Shown: positions 46,621-54,597 of the stretch, one piece after another
Position numbering within the stretch: the first letter of the stretch is position 1
How the letters are laid out: the number at the start of each line of letters is the position of its first letter
From: Streptomyces sp. NBRC 110611
Lineage (GTDB): Bacteria; Actinomycetota; Actinomycetes; Streptomycetales; Streptomycetaceae
NCBI RefSeq assembly: GCF_001590865.1
Contig: NZ_BBUY01000001.1
Location: 557,554-621,553 of the forward strand
Length of the DNA: 64,000 nucleotides
Direction of reading: 5' to 3'
Translations under genes and position numbers: made by a program
The notes under the pieces: generated by a model
Seen by the model: the letters and a program-made list of their open reading frames with translations, nothing else
The model's database searches: none
Told to the model about the DNA's origin: nothing

Positions 46621-46641
46621 CCCGCCGGCGGTTCCGGCGGG
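46621..46641. terminator. Hairpin upstream of peptide gene
   Basis: CCCGCCGG-CGGTT-CCGGCGGG is a perfect 8-bp stem, 26-46 nt upstream of the peptide start. It may end the upstream operon or sit in the peptide leader. Confidence 0.5.
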
Positions 46642-46694
46642 AAGCAAGGCCGCCCCCACGGCCGTGGGAGATGTGGAATGACGTGGGGGCGGGG

Positions 46695-47072
46695 TCAATA
46701 GGGGCCGCGCTGGGATGCGGCTCTGCGGTCGCGGCCCGTGTCGCGAAGTCGGGCCGTGCGGTTGCCGGGTAGGGCGCTCGCGTCCTTGCGCATGTTCGCG
46801 GCCAGGACTCGTTGGTCCAGTTGGTAAAGGCATGCGCGGCAGGCGTAGAGGGCAGCATGCATACCGCTGGACCGGACAGGCCCGATCCACGTCACCTCGA
46901 CGTCATCGCGCCCGCACCAGAGCCAGCACTCACCCCTTGGCTGCCACTCGTGGCGGTCCCAGAGGGCGCTTTCCGTGGGCTTTCCTGCGACCGGGTCGAC
47001 ATCCCGGCGGGTCGGCCGGAAAACGACGTCCGGGTCGGGCAGAGGTGACCGGCGTAACGCGTGTCTCCCCAT
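46695..47072 (-). CDS. Small His/Cys-containing protein, possible zinc-binding
   Basis: 125 residues. Cys pairs GECWLWCGRD and YACRACLYQLDQRV with nearby His (DRHEWQPR, GMHAALY) suggest a metal site. The rest is basic. ATG 47072 overlaps the previous stop as TGATG, so it is coupled to the ATPase-like gene. The function is not known; small proteins of this look often follow anti-sigma-like ATPase genes in Streptomyces (recollection). Confidence 0.65.
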   Translation of the reverse strand: MGRHALRRSPLPDPDVVFRPTRRDVDPVAGKPTESALWDRHEWQPRGECWLWCGRDDVEVTWIGPVRSSGMHAALYACRACLYQLDQRVLAANMRKDASALPGNRTARLRDTGRDRRAASQRGPY

Positions 47073-47566
47073 CAGGCCACTGCCAGGGTGAGTTGCTGAA
47101 ACGATGACGCGCTGACGTTCGGATTCGACCGAGCCGTGAAGAACTTGCGAAGCACTGCAACTCGCATCGAGGGCACTGGCCTTGGAATCGCGACTTCGGC
47201 CCAGACCCGCTTTCCGTCCTCGACGGGCTGCCACCCCGACCGCACCGCGAAGAAATCGACCAAGGCTAGGCCGCGCCCACCTTCGTCCGTTTCTCCAGCA
47301 CAACTCATCAGTGGAGCGTTGGCGTTGATGTCGAGTACCTCGATCACCAAGCGGCCGGGGCGGTGGTACAGCCAGATGGTGACGGCCCCTTGCCCGTGGA
47401 CCACGGCGTTGGTGATGAGCTCGGAGGCGATGAGGCGGATGACGTCGGTCGTCTCGTCGTCCAGAGGGACACCCCACGCCCGTACTTGATCAACGACCTT
47501 ACGCCGGGCAGCGGAGACTTCTTCCTTCGCACCAGCAAGGGCGATACGAGCGACGAGCGTAGGCAT
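47072..47566 (-). CDS. Anti-sigma-factor-like HATPase domain protein
   Basis: 164 residues. GHKL ATPase motifs: LIASELITNAVVHGQG (N-box), VLDINANAP, and TDEGGRGLALVDFFAVRSGW (G-box), typical of RsbW/SpoIIAB-like proteins widespread in Streptomyces. ATG 47566 follows GGAGG 8 nt upstream. It is divergent from the TPR regulator gene and coupled to the small Cys protein. Confidence 0.88.
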   Translation of the reverse strand: MPTLVARIALAGAKEEVSAARRKVVDQVRAWGVPLDDETTDVIRLIASELITNAVVHGQGAVTIWLYHRPGRLVIEVLDINANAPLMSCAGETDEGGRGLALVDFFAVRSGWQPVEDGKRVWAEVAIPRPVPSMRVAVLRKFFTARSNPNVSASSFQQLTLAVA

Positions 47567-47832
47567 GGCAGACGCCTCCGAAGCGGATGGGAAAGGCGGC
47601 TCCACCCCCCGACCGGGGGGAGCACGGGTGATGGAGCCGCCGATCTGGGTAGCCGTCCGCGAGGCTGTCGCTCAGTGTGCCCGCCTTCGGAACGGCTGAT
47701 GCTCAGTCAACGGCCCCAGCGTGCGGTCGCGGAACGTTTCTCGGGGGTTTCTCCTGCGAGACGCGCCCTCACCACCGCACACACAGGGAGTACCTTCGAA
47801 CCACGCTGCGAGGGGCAGATGGGAGCAATGAC

Positions 47833-49176
47833 GTGCCTGGTGAGCCGTTACCAGTCCACCCGCTGAGCTTCATCCTCCACCTGCGGGGGTGGGGGAAGAT
47901 CGAATTCGCCCGACTCATGCGGACGCACGGGAAGTCCCTCGGAATACCGCTGGCGACCAACCGCACGACCGTGTGGAAGTGGGAGCAAGGGCAGGAACCG
48001 GATGCGGATGCTCAGCGCGTGCTCGCTGACCTGTTGGGGGTCCCGTACGAGCACGCACGCGCCCAAGGGTGGCCTCGGTGTCTCCCCGTATGGGAAGTGA
48101 CCGGGCTTACTGTTCCCTGGACCGAGGCCGGTACCGTTGAGACATTGGCTGATCTGGTAGGGAGTGGCCGCATGGACCGTCGGGGATTTCTCACCATTAC
48201 GGGCGCTGCACTGACGGGGCTGGCAGCGAGTTGGGCCGAAGCGCCATCGGCGTTTGCTTCGGCGCTCGATGGAGATCGAGTCACGGACAAGATGGTCTCG
48301 ACGATCGAGCAGCGCGTCAGCACTCTCCGAACGCTAGACGACCAACTCGGGGGCGCACGGCTGCTGGAACAGGCCCGGGGCGACCTCGCCCTGATCTCCG
48401 GACTCCTCAGCGCCGGCCGGTACACCGATGAAGTGGGCAGCCGCTTGTACGCGCTGGCGGCGCGCGTGTCGCATCTGACGGGCTGGATGGCGTATGACGC
48501 TGGCCTCCGGTCTGCTGGACAGCAGTATTACGTGGGGGCTCTCCGCAGTGCTCGCACCGCCGGGGATGACGCCTTCGGGGCCTTCGTCCTCGCAGAGATG
48601 GGCGTCCACGTCTCCGAGGCCGGGCGGACCGCGGAACGCGTCGGACTCATCTCGACCGCCATCGACAACGTTCCTCGAAAGCTGTCGCCCTACACCCAGT
48701 CGTTCCTCCACCTGCACCAGGCCGAGGCCCACTCCCGCGACGGCGACCATCAGAAGGCCGGCACAGCACTAAACCGCGCCCTCTCCCTCTGGGATCGCCA
48801 CGCGGGAGACGAATCCCCTGACTGGCTCGACTGGTACGGCGAAGCGCAACTGAAGTCGACCGAGGGCAAGGTCATGCTGCGCTCTGGCCAGGTGGAGCGG
48901 GCCACGAGTTCCTTGGAGACCTCCGTCAAGAAGGCCGCGCCCCGGGACAAGGCCGTCAGGTCCAGCCGCCTGGCCGAAGCCCGGCTCGCCGGCAACGACC
49001 TGGACGGAGCGCTCGACGCCGCGAACTATGGGGCCGAACTGCTTGAGGACAAGGTCAGTTCCGTGCGGGCCGTGGACCGGCTGAAGGAGTTCTCTGAGCG
49101 GCTGGGTCCGCACAGGTCGGTTCCGGCCGTACGTGAGTTCCGAGAGCGGCTGAGCGCCCTGCCGACCGCCGCTTGA
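47833..49176 (+). CDS. XRE-type regulator with TPR-like C-terminal domain
   Basis: 447 residues. Atypical N-terminal helix-turn-helix (LRGWGKIEFARLMRTHGKSLGIPLATNRTTVWKWEQGQEPDADAQRVLADLLGVP). A Tat-like/lipoprotein-looking segment MDRRGFLTITGAALTGLAASWAEAPS near residue 115 is common in this regulator family. Helical repeats follow to the end (AEAHSRDGDHQKAGTALNRALSLW, RSSRLAEARLAGNDLDGALDAANY). GTG 47833 follows GGGAG. It may sense peptides through the TPR domain (inference). Confidence 0.82.
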   Translation: MPGEPLPVHPLSFILHLRGWGKIEFARLMRTHGKSLGIPLATNRTTVWKWEQGQEPDADAQRVLADLLGVPYEHARAQGWPRCLPVWEVTGLTVPWTEAGTVETLADLVGSGRMDRRGFLTITGAALTGLAASWAEAPSAFASALDGDRVTDKMVSTIEQRVSTLRTLDDQLGGARLLEQARGDLALISGLLSAGRYTDEVGSRLYALAARVSHLTGWMAYDAGLRSAGQQYYVGALRSARTAGDDAFGAFVLAEMGVHVSEAGRTAERVGLISTAIDNVPRKLSPYTQSFLHLHQAEAHSRDGDHQKAGTALNRALSLWDRHAGDESPDWLDWYGEAQLKSTEGKVMLRSGQVERATSSLETSVKKAAPRDKAVRSSRLAEARLAGNDLDGALDAANYGAELLEDKVSSVRAVDRLKEFSERLGPHRSVPAVREFRERLSALPTAA

Positions 49177-49219
49177 GATTGGTGTAGTGCGCCCCTGCCC
49201 ATTATGGGCCTGGGATTTC

Positions 49220-49253
49220 CCCCGCCTCGGTGCGATTTATCGATGAGGCGGGG
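49220..49253. terminator. Terminator between convergent regulator and immunity genes
   Basis: CCCCGCCTC / GAGGCGGGG, 9-bp perfect stem with a 16-nt loop. A second small palindrome, GCCCATTATGGGC, lies just before it. Confidence 0.7.
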
Positions 49254-49283
49254 ACCCAGTTATGAAATGGCCCAGTGCAATGG

Positions 49284-50135
49284 CTACTTGCCTGTGGTGT
49301 CCCACGGAGGGTTGAGCGGACGCCGGTACCAGTACCACGCGCGGCCAGTAATCGGCACGTTCGCAGCTGTGGAAAGATTTTCCCCGTCATCTTCGACGGT
49401 GAGTTCGCGGTACTTCTGGTCAATCTGCTCAAGAGCTTCCCTGGCGGATTGCCGTTCGTCCTCAGGTAGCTGTTCGATCGCGTCGGCCACCTGATCACGC
49501 AGTTCAAGATCCTCCACGTACAGGGAAGCCGGGTACCAGGCCGATGGAGGCCAGCCTGTTGCCATGCGGACCGTGAGGCGCTCCCAGTTCACGAGTAGAC
49601 TGCGAACTTCTCGCCGATCTTCCGAGATCCCCTCGGGTAGGAGCGAATCAGTAAACTCGCTAGGCAGCTGAAGTTCTTTGATGATCTCGCGAAACTTGGT
49701 GACGGTTGCGTGCGGAAACTCTGGGACGAGTTCCTCGACAGCGTTAACTGTCAGCCTCTCCGATTCGCTTTCAGGCTCAGTCACGCGTGCATGCGTAAGG
49801 CGGCCCTGCGGCGTGGCGACCCGCCAGACGCTAGGGACAGTCTGGGTCGCAGGGAAGAGGACGGCCACGCCAAACCGTTGCGCTACCTTCAGCGCGAGGG
49901 CCTCCTCTGAAGGGCGCTGCTGTACGACGTCGGTCGCATAGATGCTCACCGACCAGTTCAGGTCACCGTGAACTGCTGAGTATTCGCAGGTGACTTCGGC
50001 GTCCCAGTTTCGTGAATCGAAGTCGGATTCCTCCGACACATCAACATCGGCGAGGGCGACGCCGAACACGTCAGCAAGGAGTGGTGCAAGCCGTGCCGGG
50101 AGCTGCTGCCCAGTGGTGATCAGATTATATGTCAT
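49284..50135 (-). CDS. Putative immunity protein for the adjacent polymorphic toxin
   Basis: 283 residues, not recognised as a family. Mixed alpha/beta, acidic, no signal peptide or membrane segment (SEESDFDSRNWDAEVTCEYSAVHGDLNWSVSIYATDVV, then a helical C-terminal half ending AWYWYRRPLNPPWDTTGK). ATG 50135 overlaps the stop codon of the un-shifted toxin frame as TGATG, the tight coupling usual for toxin-immunity pairs. Immunity is inferred from position only. Codon use is less GC-rich than in core genes. Confidence 0.6.
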   Translation of the reverse strand: MTYNLITTGQQLPARLAPLLADVFGVALADVDVSEESDFDSRNWDAEVTCEYSAVHGDLNWSVSIYATDVVQQRPSEEALALKVAQRFGVAVLFPATQTVPSVWRVATPQGRLTHARVTEPESESERLTVNAVEELVPEFPHATVTKFREIIKELQLPSEFTDSLLPEGISEDRREVRSLLVNWERLTVRMATGWPPSAWYPASLYVEDLELRDQVADAIEQLPEDERQSAREALEQIDQKYRELTVEDDGENLSTAANVPITGRAWYWYRRPLNPPWDTTGK

Positions 50136-51470
50136 CAGTGGTAGGTCCTGTAGAGCTCCAGAGCCTTTTCTACGGCTTGCGGGTTGTTTTTGAACTTCGG
50201 TGCATTGCTGAACATTATCTCCAGCTTAGTCATGTCGCCGTCCACGCGCGTGATGTGCTTCAGTGCATCGTATTCGACGCGATCGAGATTGAGGTTACCG
50301 GACCGGAATCGGGGAAGACGGTCCCGGAATCCTCGATGCCATAAGTTCGACCATTAACCTCGTATCGCTGGGCCACATTATCCCATTTCGCGTTTCCCGC
50401 GGCGATCTCGGCGATGTCCTTGTCCACGGCTTGCCGATACTCAGGCAAGATAAGGCTGTTTTTCCCTCTGACCTCCCCGTTCTTCACGCCTCCAATGGTG
50501 TGCCTGGGGTGAGGTGCGCGAAGAGTCCTGCCTTTCGCTGGGCCTGGGATGGCGTCCGAAGCTGACCATGACGCACGACCTCTGCCTCCACTTCCCTGAG
50601 CTTCGCGCATCATTGGGCGCCAGGTCGGGCCAACAGGACCGACGGGCCCCTCGCCAGCCATCGCGAAGCGCGGGCCACCCAGGTTGGGCATCGATATCTC
50701 GAAGTTGCGCAGTGGGTTCTTGAAGGTGCCCAAGCTGTTCAACTTCATGTTGCCGAAGGCGTTCTTGAACCCGCCAGCGTCGCCTACAGCCTTTGCCGCA
50801 CGGCCCGCGCCGCCCAGGGCGCCGCCTAGCAAGAGCCCGGTGGTTCCGGCGTCCTTGATCTCGGCAAGGTTGATGCCGTGTTGGTCGCCGAGGAGATTGC
50901 GTCCGCCCTGGGCAACGACCACGTCAACGGTGATGGCTTCGATGCCACCGATCGCGGCGGTGGCCAGAACCGTCCCAGCGATCTCAGCGACAGTGGCAGA
51001 GACAGCGATTCCCGCTGTACTCGCTGCGGCGACGATCGCTTCGGTTGCGCCGACTGCCGCGACTTCGCTGATGCCGCCGGTGAAAACGGCCAGGGCCGTG
51101 CCAGCGACCAGGACCGCGCCGGCGATCTCCAGCTCGTGCTCGATCTTCTTCTTCGCGTCGGCAATCTGGTCCGCGAACTTATCCAGTGCCTTGGCCATGT
51201 CCTCCGCAGCGGAAGCAACGTCGTCCAGGTAGCCCTTGCCGCCGCCGTGGTACTTGCGCCAGAAGTTCTCGAAGGCATCAATCGACTGGCCCTTGTTGTT
51301 GTCGATGATGTCCTGTGCGGACTTATGCGTCGCGGAGGTGATGTCCTTTACATCGTCGGCAAAGGTTCGCCAAGCTCGCGCGGCTTCCGGAGCTCATCTT
51401 CGTCGCCCTCCGGCCACCACATGCCGGTGAGGTCCTGAACGATCTCCTTGACCTTGTCTCCGGCACTCAA
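50135..51470 (-). pseudogene. WXG/LXG-like polymorphic toxin gene with two frameshifts
   Basis: The N-terminus LSAGDKVKEIVQDLTGMWWPEGDEDELRK (TTG 51470, overlapping the upstream stop as TTGA) shifts frame near 51383, where one G seems lost. The frame then continues FADDVKDITSATHKSAQDI, a Gly/Ala-rich hydrophobic region, and RTYGIEDSGTVFPDSG. At 50297-50306 the 5-mer ACCGG is duplicated, causing a premature stop at 50260. Without it the frame reads NLNLDRVEYDALKHITRVDGD to ALELYRTYH and stops at 50135. Restoring +1 and -5 nt gives exactly 444 codons. The toxin class is not recognised. Confidence 0.75.
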
Positions 51471-51796
51471 TGTGCACCGCCCCCAGGGGACTTAAAGCCC
51501 GAAGCGCTGGAGTGATCCGTGCCCTCATGGTTATCGGCCATGTCCTTCATGGACTTGTGGATGCTTTCCAGGCCCTTCACCAACGCTCGGGTGGCACGCT
51601 CGATTTGGGTTCGGTGCGGGCTGTAGACGCCCTCGAACTTCTTCCCCTGCTCGTCGTTACCCCACGGCTCACCGAGCCCATCGAGTGAGTGCTTCAGCTT
51701 TTCTGCCGCCTTCGCCAAGGCGGCTGACTCCCTATGAAATTTTGGTGCTTCATTCTTTAGGTGGTCTGTGTCGACGTCGAAGCCGGAAGCGGCCAC
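51467..51796 (-). CDS. WXG100-like secreted small protein
   Basis: 109 residues. Helix-turn-helix hairpin with a WxG-type turn: AALAKAAEKLKHSLDGLGEPWGNDEQGKKFEGVYSPHRTQIERATRALVKGL. GTG 51796 follows GGGGGGAAC. WXG proteins are exported by type VII (ESX) systems and often precede LXG/WXG-toxin genes; this one overlaps the toxin start as TTGA. It is probably a chaperone or co-secreted partner of the toxin. Confidence 0.82.
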   Translation of the reverse strand: MAASGFDVDTDHLKNEAPKFHRESAALAKAAEKLKHSLDGLGEPWGNDEQGKKFEGVYSPHRTQIERATRALVKGLESIHKSMKDMADNHEGTDHSSASGFKSPGGGAH

Positions 51797-52089
51797 TGTT
51801 CCCCCCGGAGTGTGTGCCTTCAGATGCACTACAAACCTACCCTGTGCCACTGACAGTGCACCCGGCTGGCTTTGCCCGGCAATCCTTTTGTCTGCTTCGC
51901 CATGATTGGGTGTGCTATGCGAGGGGGGATTTGGTCAACGGTGGCTCAAATACGTGCAAATTGTAGGCTGTTCAACTAATGGGAACCCGGCGGAAGTCGT
52001 CGCCGCTCTGCGGAAAGAGGAATTGATCCAACTAAACCGACCGGGGTGCATGAATCCGTAGAGCTCGCCGACGCATGAACAATCATTGC

Positions 52090-52123
52090 GAGCGCCCCAC
52101 CCCTCAACAGGGATGAGGCGCTC
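52090..52123. terminator. Terminator downstream of the sigma-region-4-like gene
   Basis: GAGCGCC / GGCGCTC with inner CCCTCA-like pairing, 5-40 nt after the stop codon at 52128 on the minus strand. Confidence 0.55.
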
Positions 52124-52127
52124 CGCT

Positions 52128-52511
52128 TCAGTCGACAGTGGTGGGCTCCTCGTACCCATCCACGTACTCAAGGCCGTTCAGACAAGCGGCGATCTTTCCA
52201 ACACCCCTTTCGCAGCGGTAGCGAACTGCTCGCCCCGTGACCCCTTGGAGAGCTCCGGACTCATCGTCCGGGAGGTCAGCGCCGTACCGGAGAACGAGGG
52301 CCTGGCGCTCGCCGAGCGAAAGCGGGGCGGTCGCCCAACCGTGCCGGATGTCAGCAAGGTGAGCGAACAGGATGCTCGCGGCCTTCTTGTCGACCGTGCC
52401 CTTCGGCATGTCGGCGTCCGGGGCCTGCGGGTTGCGGATGCCGTATGCCGCCTCTGCATCCCACACCGCCGGGAGGAGATGTTCGACGAGGCGGCGGTCG
52501 TAGCCGGTCAC
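52128..52511 (-). CDS. Sigma-70 region 4-like small protein
   Basis: 127 residues. The C-terminal half LSLGERQALVLRYGADLPDDESGALQGVTGRAVRYRCERGVGKI has the pattern of a sigma region 4 helix-turn-helix (ERQALVLRY...D..D.E.G...GVTGRAVRYR). The N-terminal half has no region 2. Such proteins occur in streptomycete plasmids and integrative elements. GTG 52511 overlaps the preceding stop as GTGA. Confidence 0.65.
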   Translation of the reverse strand: MTGYDRRLVEHLLPAVWDAEAAYGIRNPQAPDADMPKGTVDKKAASILFAHLADIRHGWATAPLSLGERQALVLRYGADLPDDESGALQGVTGRAVRYRCERGVGKIAACLNGLEYVDGYEEPTTVD

Positions 52512-52637
52512 AACCCCGTCCCCTCTGCCGCGTGGCAGGCAGCTCCGTAGGAGACGTGCCCCGCTCGGTGCTTCGCCTCAGTCAGCCAGCGGTCGCGCAG
52601 TCTCTGAGAGAGCCAGCGGTGCAGCAGTCCGGCAGGC
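52508..52637 (-). pseudogene. 3' remnant of a gene coupled to the sigma-like gene
   Basis: The frame LLHRWLSQRLRDRWLTEAKHRAG followed by HVSYGAACHAAEGTGL ends in a TGA overlapping the next GTG, which suggests a genuine gene end. No start codon exists in frame before it merges with the halogenase remnant, so its 5' part is lost. Confidence 0.4.
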
Positions 52638-52976
52638 GCTGGGCAGCGTCTCCAGCAGGTGCTGCTGCTCGTCCTTGACCTTGTCGAAGAGCGGCTCGGC
52701 ACCGGCGACCGACTCCGGCTTGTGAGTCAGCGCAGGCAGCGGGGCATCCGGGAGGAGGCCGAGGCCGGCGAAGATGCAGTAGTAGCTGCCGTTGGTCCAG
52801 AAGTTGCGGAACTCGGCCTCGAAGTTGCCGTAGTAGGTGCCCTCGTCGGTGATCGGCAGGTTGATCGGCAGGCCGGCGCGGTAGGCGCTGATCTTCTCCT
52901 GGATGTTGTCGGGGAGGGCGAGCTCCTTGTTCGCCTTCCAGAAGGGCGTGTCATTGCGGGGCGCGAAGTAGAAATG
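52638..52976 (-). pseudogene. C-terminal remnant of a flavin-dependent tryptophan halogenase
   Basis: 113 codons in one frame read [19 protein letters not shown], then ISAYRAGLPINLPITDEGTYYG, NFEAEFRNFWTNGSYYCIFAGLG and ALTHKPESVAGAEPLFDKVKDEQ to ETLPS. This matches, from memory, the C-terminal third of tryptophan 6-halogenases of the Thal/SttH type. The flavin-binding GxGxxG and WxWxIP motifs are absent. It is fused upstream to a broken PIG-L gene and downstream to another truncated gene. Confidence 0.7.
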
Positions 52977-53217
52977 CGCCGGCGCCGGCCCGCTGTTCGG
53001 CCTCGCGGACGCGTGCGCACTCCGCCGGCGGCAGCCCGTCGATTCCGGCTTCGCCGCGGGTCACCAGGAGGTAGCCGATCTCGCGTCCGGCGGCGGTCCA
53101 TTCGGCGATCGCGGCCGCGGCGCCGTACTCCAGGTCGTCGGGGTGGGCGACGACGGCGAGCGCCCGCTGCCAGTCCTCGGGCATGGGGGAGAGCGGGAGC
53201 GGGGGTTCGGCGGGCAT
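52951..53217 (-). pseudogene. Truncated PIG-L family deacetylase (N-terminal fragment)
   Basis: ATG 53217. The first about 78 residues ([44 protein letters not shown], then [20 protein letters not shown]) are a canonical PIG-L/LmbE N-terminus with the zinc-binding AHPDD motif. After EQRA the frame enters the halogenase remnant and stops, so two thirds of the enzyme, including its later zinc-binding His, are missing. Confidence 0.75.
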
Positions 53218-53446
53218 GTTCCTGGCTTCCCTTCCTGTGGCCGGCGGGTTGGGCCGATGGGCTCCAGCCGATCGTGCGCCGATCGTGACACGTCGGGGGC
53301 GGGGTGGCGCGCGGCCTGAGCCTGGGTGTGCTTCCCGGCGGACTGAACTGGGATTCATCACATCAGGTGAATATCTGGCCCAAGGTTGCGGATGGATACG
53401 CGGAGTTGCCACGCTGTTGCTGACTGTCAAGCTGTTGGAGGGGCAC

Positions 53447-54202
53447 GTGCCTTTCGGTGAGCAGCCCGCGTACCTCCGCGTCGCCGGCGACCTGCGCCAG
53501 AAGATCGTCGACGGGGTGCTGCCACCGCACACCCGCCTTCCCTCCCAGGCCCGGATCCGCGAGGAGTACGGCGTCTCGGACACCGTCGCGCTGGAGGCGC
53601 GCAAGGTGCTGATGGCGGAAGGGCTGGTCGAAGGGCGGTCGGGGTCGGGTACGTACGTACGCGAGCGGCCGGTACCGCGCCGTATCGCCCGCGTCGGGTA
53701 CCACTCCGTCGGCGGCTGCACGCCGTTCCGGCAGGAGCAGACGGACGAGCGGGTGCGCGGCACGTGGGAGTCCAACAGCGAGCAGGAGTCGGCCAGTTCG
53801 GTGGTCGCGGCCCGGCTGCGCATTCCGCCGGGCGGCAGAGTGATGCGGACCCGCTACGTCTTCCGGGCGGAGGGTGAGCCGGCGATGCTCTCGACGTCCT
53901 GGGAGCCCCTGGACGTGACCGGGCGGACGCCTGTGATGCTGCCCGAGGAGGGGCCGCTGGCGGGGCGCGGGGTGGTCGAGCGCATGGCTGCCATCGATGT
54001 GGTGGTGGACAACGTCATCGAGGAGGTCGGGGCGCGGCCCGCGCTGGCCGAGGAGGCGATGGCGCTGGGGGGCGTACCGGGGCATGCGGTGCTGGTGATC
54101 TCTCGGACGTACTACGCGGGCGGCCGGCCGGTGGAGACGGCGGATGTCGTCACGCTCGCGGACCGCTATCGCGTGGCCTATCACCTGCCGGTGAAGCAGT
54201 AG
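53447..54202 (+). CDS. GntR family regulator with UTRA domain
   Basis: 251 residues. Winged helix [67 protein letters not shown], then a UTRA domain ([83 protein letters not shown]). GTG 53447 follows GGAGGGG. It is divergent from the PIG-L fragment and may originally have controlled it; ligand unknown. The 3' end is duplicated downstream. Confidence 0.9.
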   Translation: MPFGEQPAYLRVAGDLRQKIVDGVLPPHTRLPSQARIREEYGVSDTVALEARKVLMAEGLVEGRSGSGTYVRERPVPRRIARVGYHSVGGCTPFRQEQTDERVRGTWESNSEQESASSVVAARLRIPPGGRVMRTRYVFRAEGEPAMLSTSWEPLDVTGRTPVMLPEEGPLAGRGVVERMAAIDVVVDNVIEEVGARPALAEEAMALGGVPGHAVLVISRTYYAGGRPVETADVVTLADRYRVAYHLPVKQ

Positions 54203-54243
54203 GCACCTGCCGGTGAAGCAGCAGCAGGTACCTGCCGGTGAAG
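54182..54243. repeat. Triplicated 3' end of the GntR gene
   Basis: CACCTGCCGGTGAAGCAG occurs at 54182-54199 (coding for the last residues) and 54204-54221, with a partial copy at 54230-54243. Only the first copy is translated because the stop codon follows it. Confidence 0.75.
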
Positions 54244-54597
54244 TGGGTGAAGTAACGGTCACCCGTCGGCGCCCTCGCACGCTCGGCGCCCCCGGCGCCT
54301 TCCTGCTCCGCTTACCTCTGGTTACGCCCGGTTGCCTCTGCTGTTCGGCTCTCCTTCGCTTCGTCGAGCGGGCTCTCCCGGCGCCCCGTTAGCGATCCTT
54401 GACCGCTTTCGGCCTCAAGCTCGATGTCCGAATTGCGGTGATATGCGAGCAAATGTTGGCCGGATCTTGGTGTTGGAAACCTCACAGACCCTCAGCTGGG
54501 CGGGAATTTTGGCCAGCTGCGGGCAGGTGATCTTCCGATTCGCTCTTACGATGGCGAAGTTTGTGCACGGCACGGGGGAAGACCAGGAGACCAGCAC
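54203..54597. other. 395-nt gap upstream of amino-acid permease gene
   Basis: No gene is supported. After the repeat there is an AT-richer stretch from about 54410 to 54560 (GTGATATGCGAGCAAATGTTGG; GATTCGCTCTTACGATGG) likely to contain the permease promoter. No operator was recognised. Confidence 0.45.

Noticed and set aside
50260..51198. Intact 312-residue toxin
   Set aside because: Upstream WXG-like sequence and downstream toxin tip continue in other frames, with exact 1-nt and 5-nt lesions, so this frame is only the middle of a broken gene.
42688..53446. Integrative conjugative element or prophage
   Set aside because: No integrase, tRNA target, replication, transfer or structural phage genes are visible; only small, mixed and broken accessory genes. 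The term accessory region is used instead.
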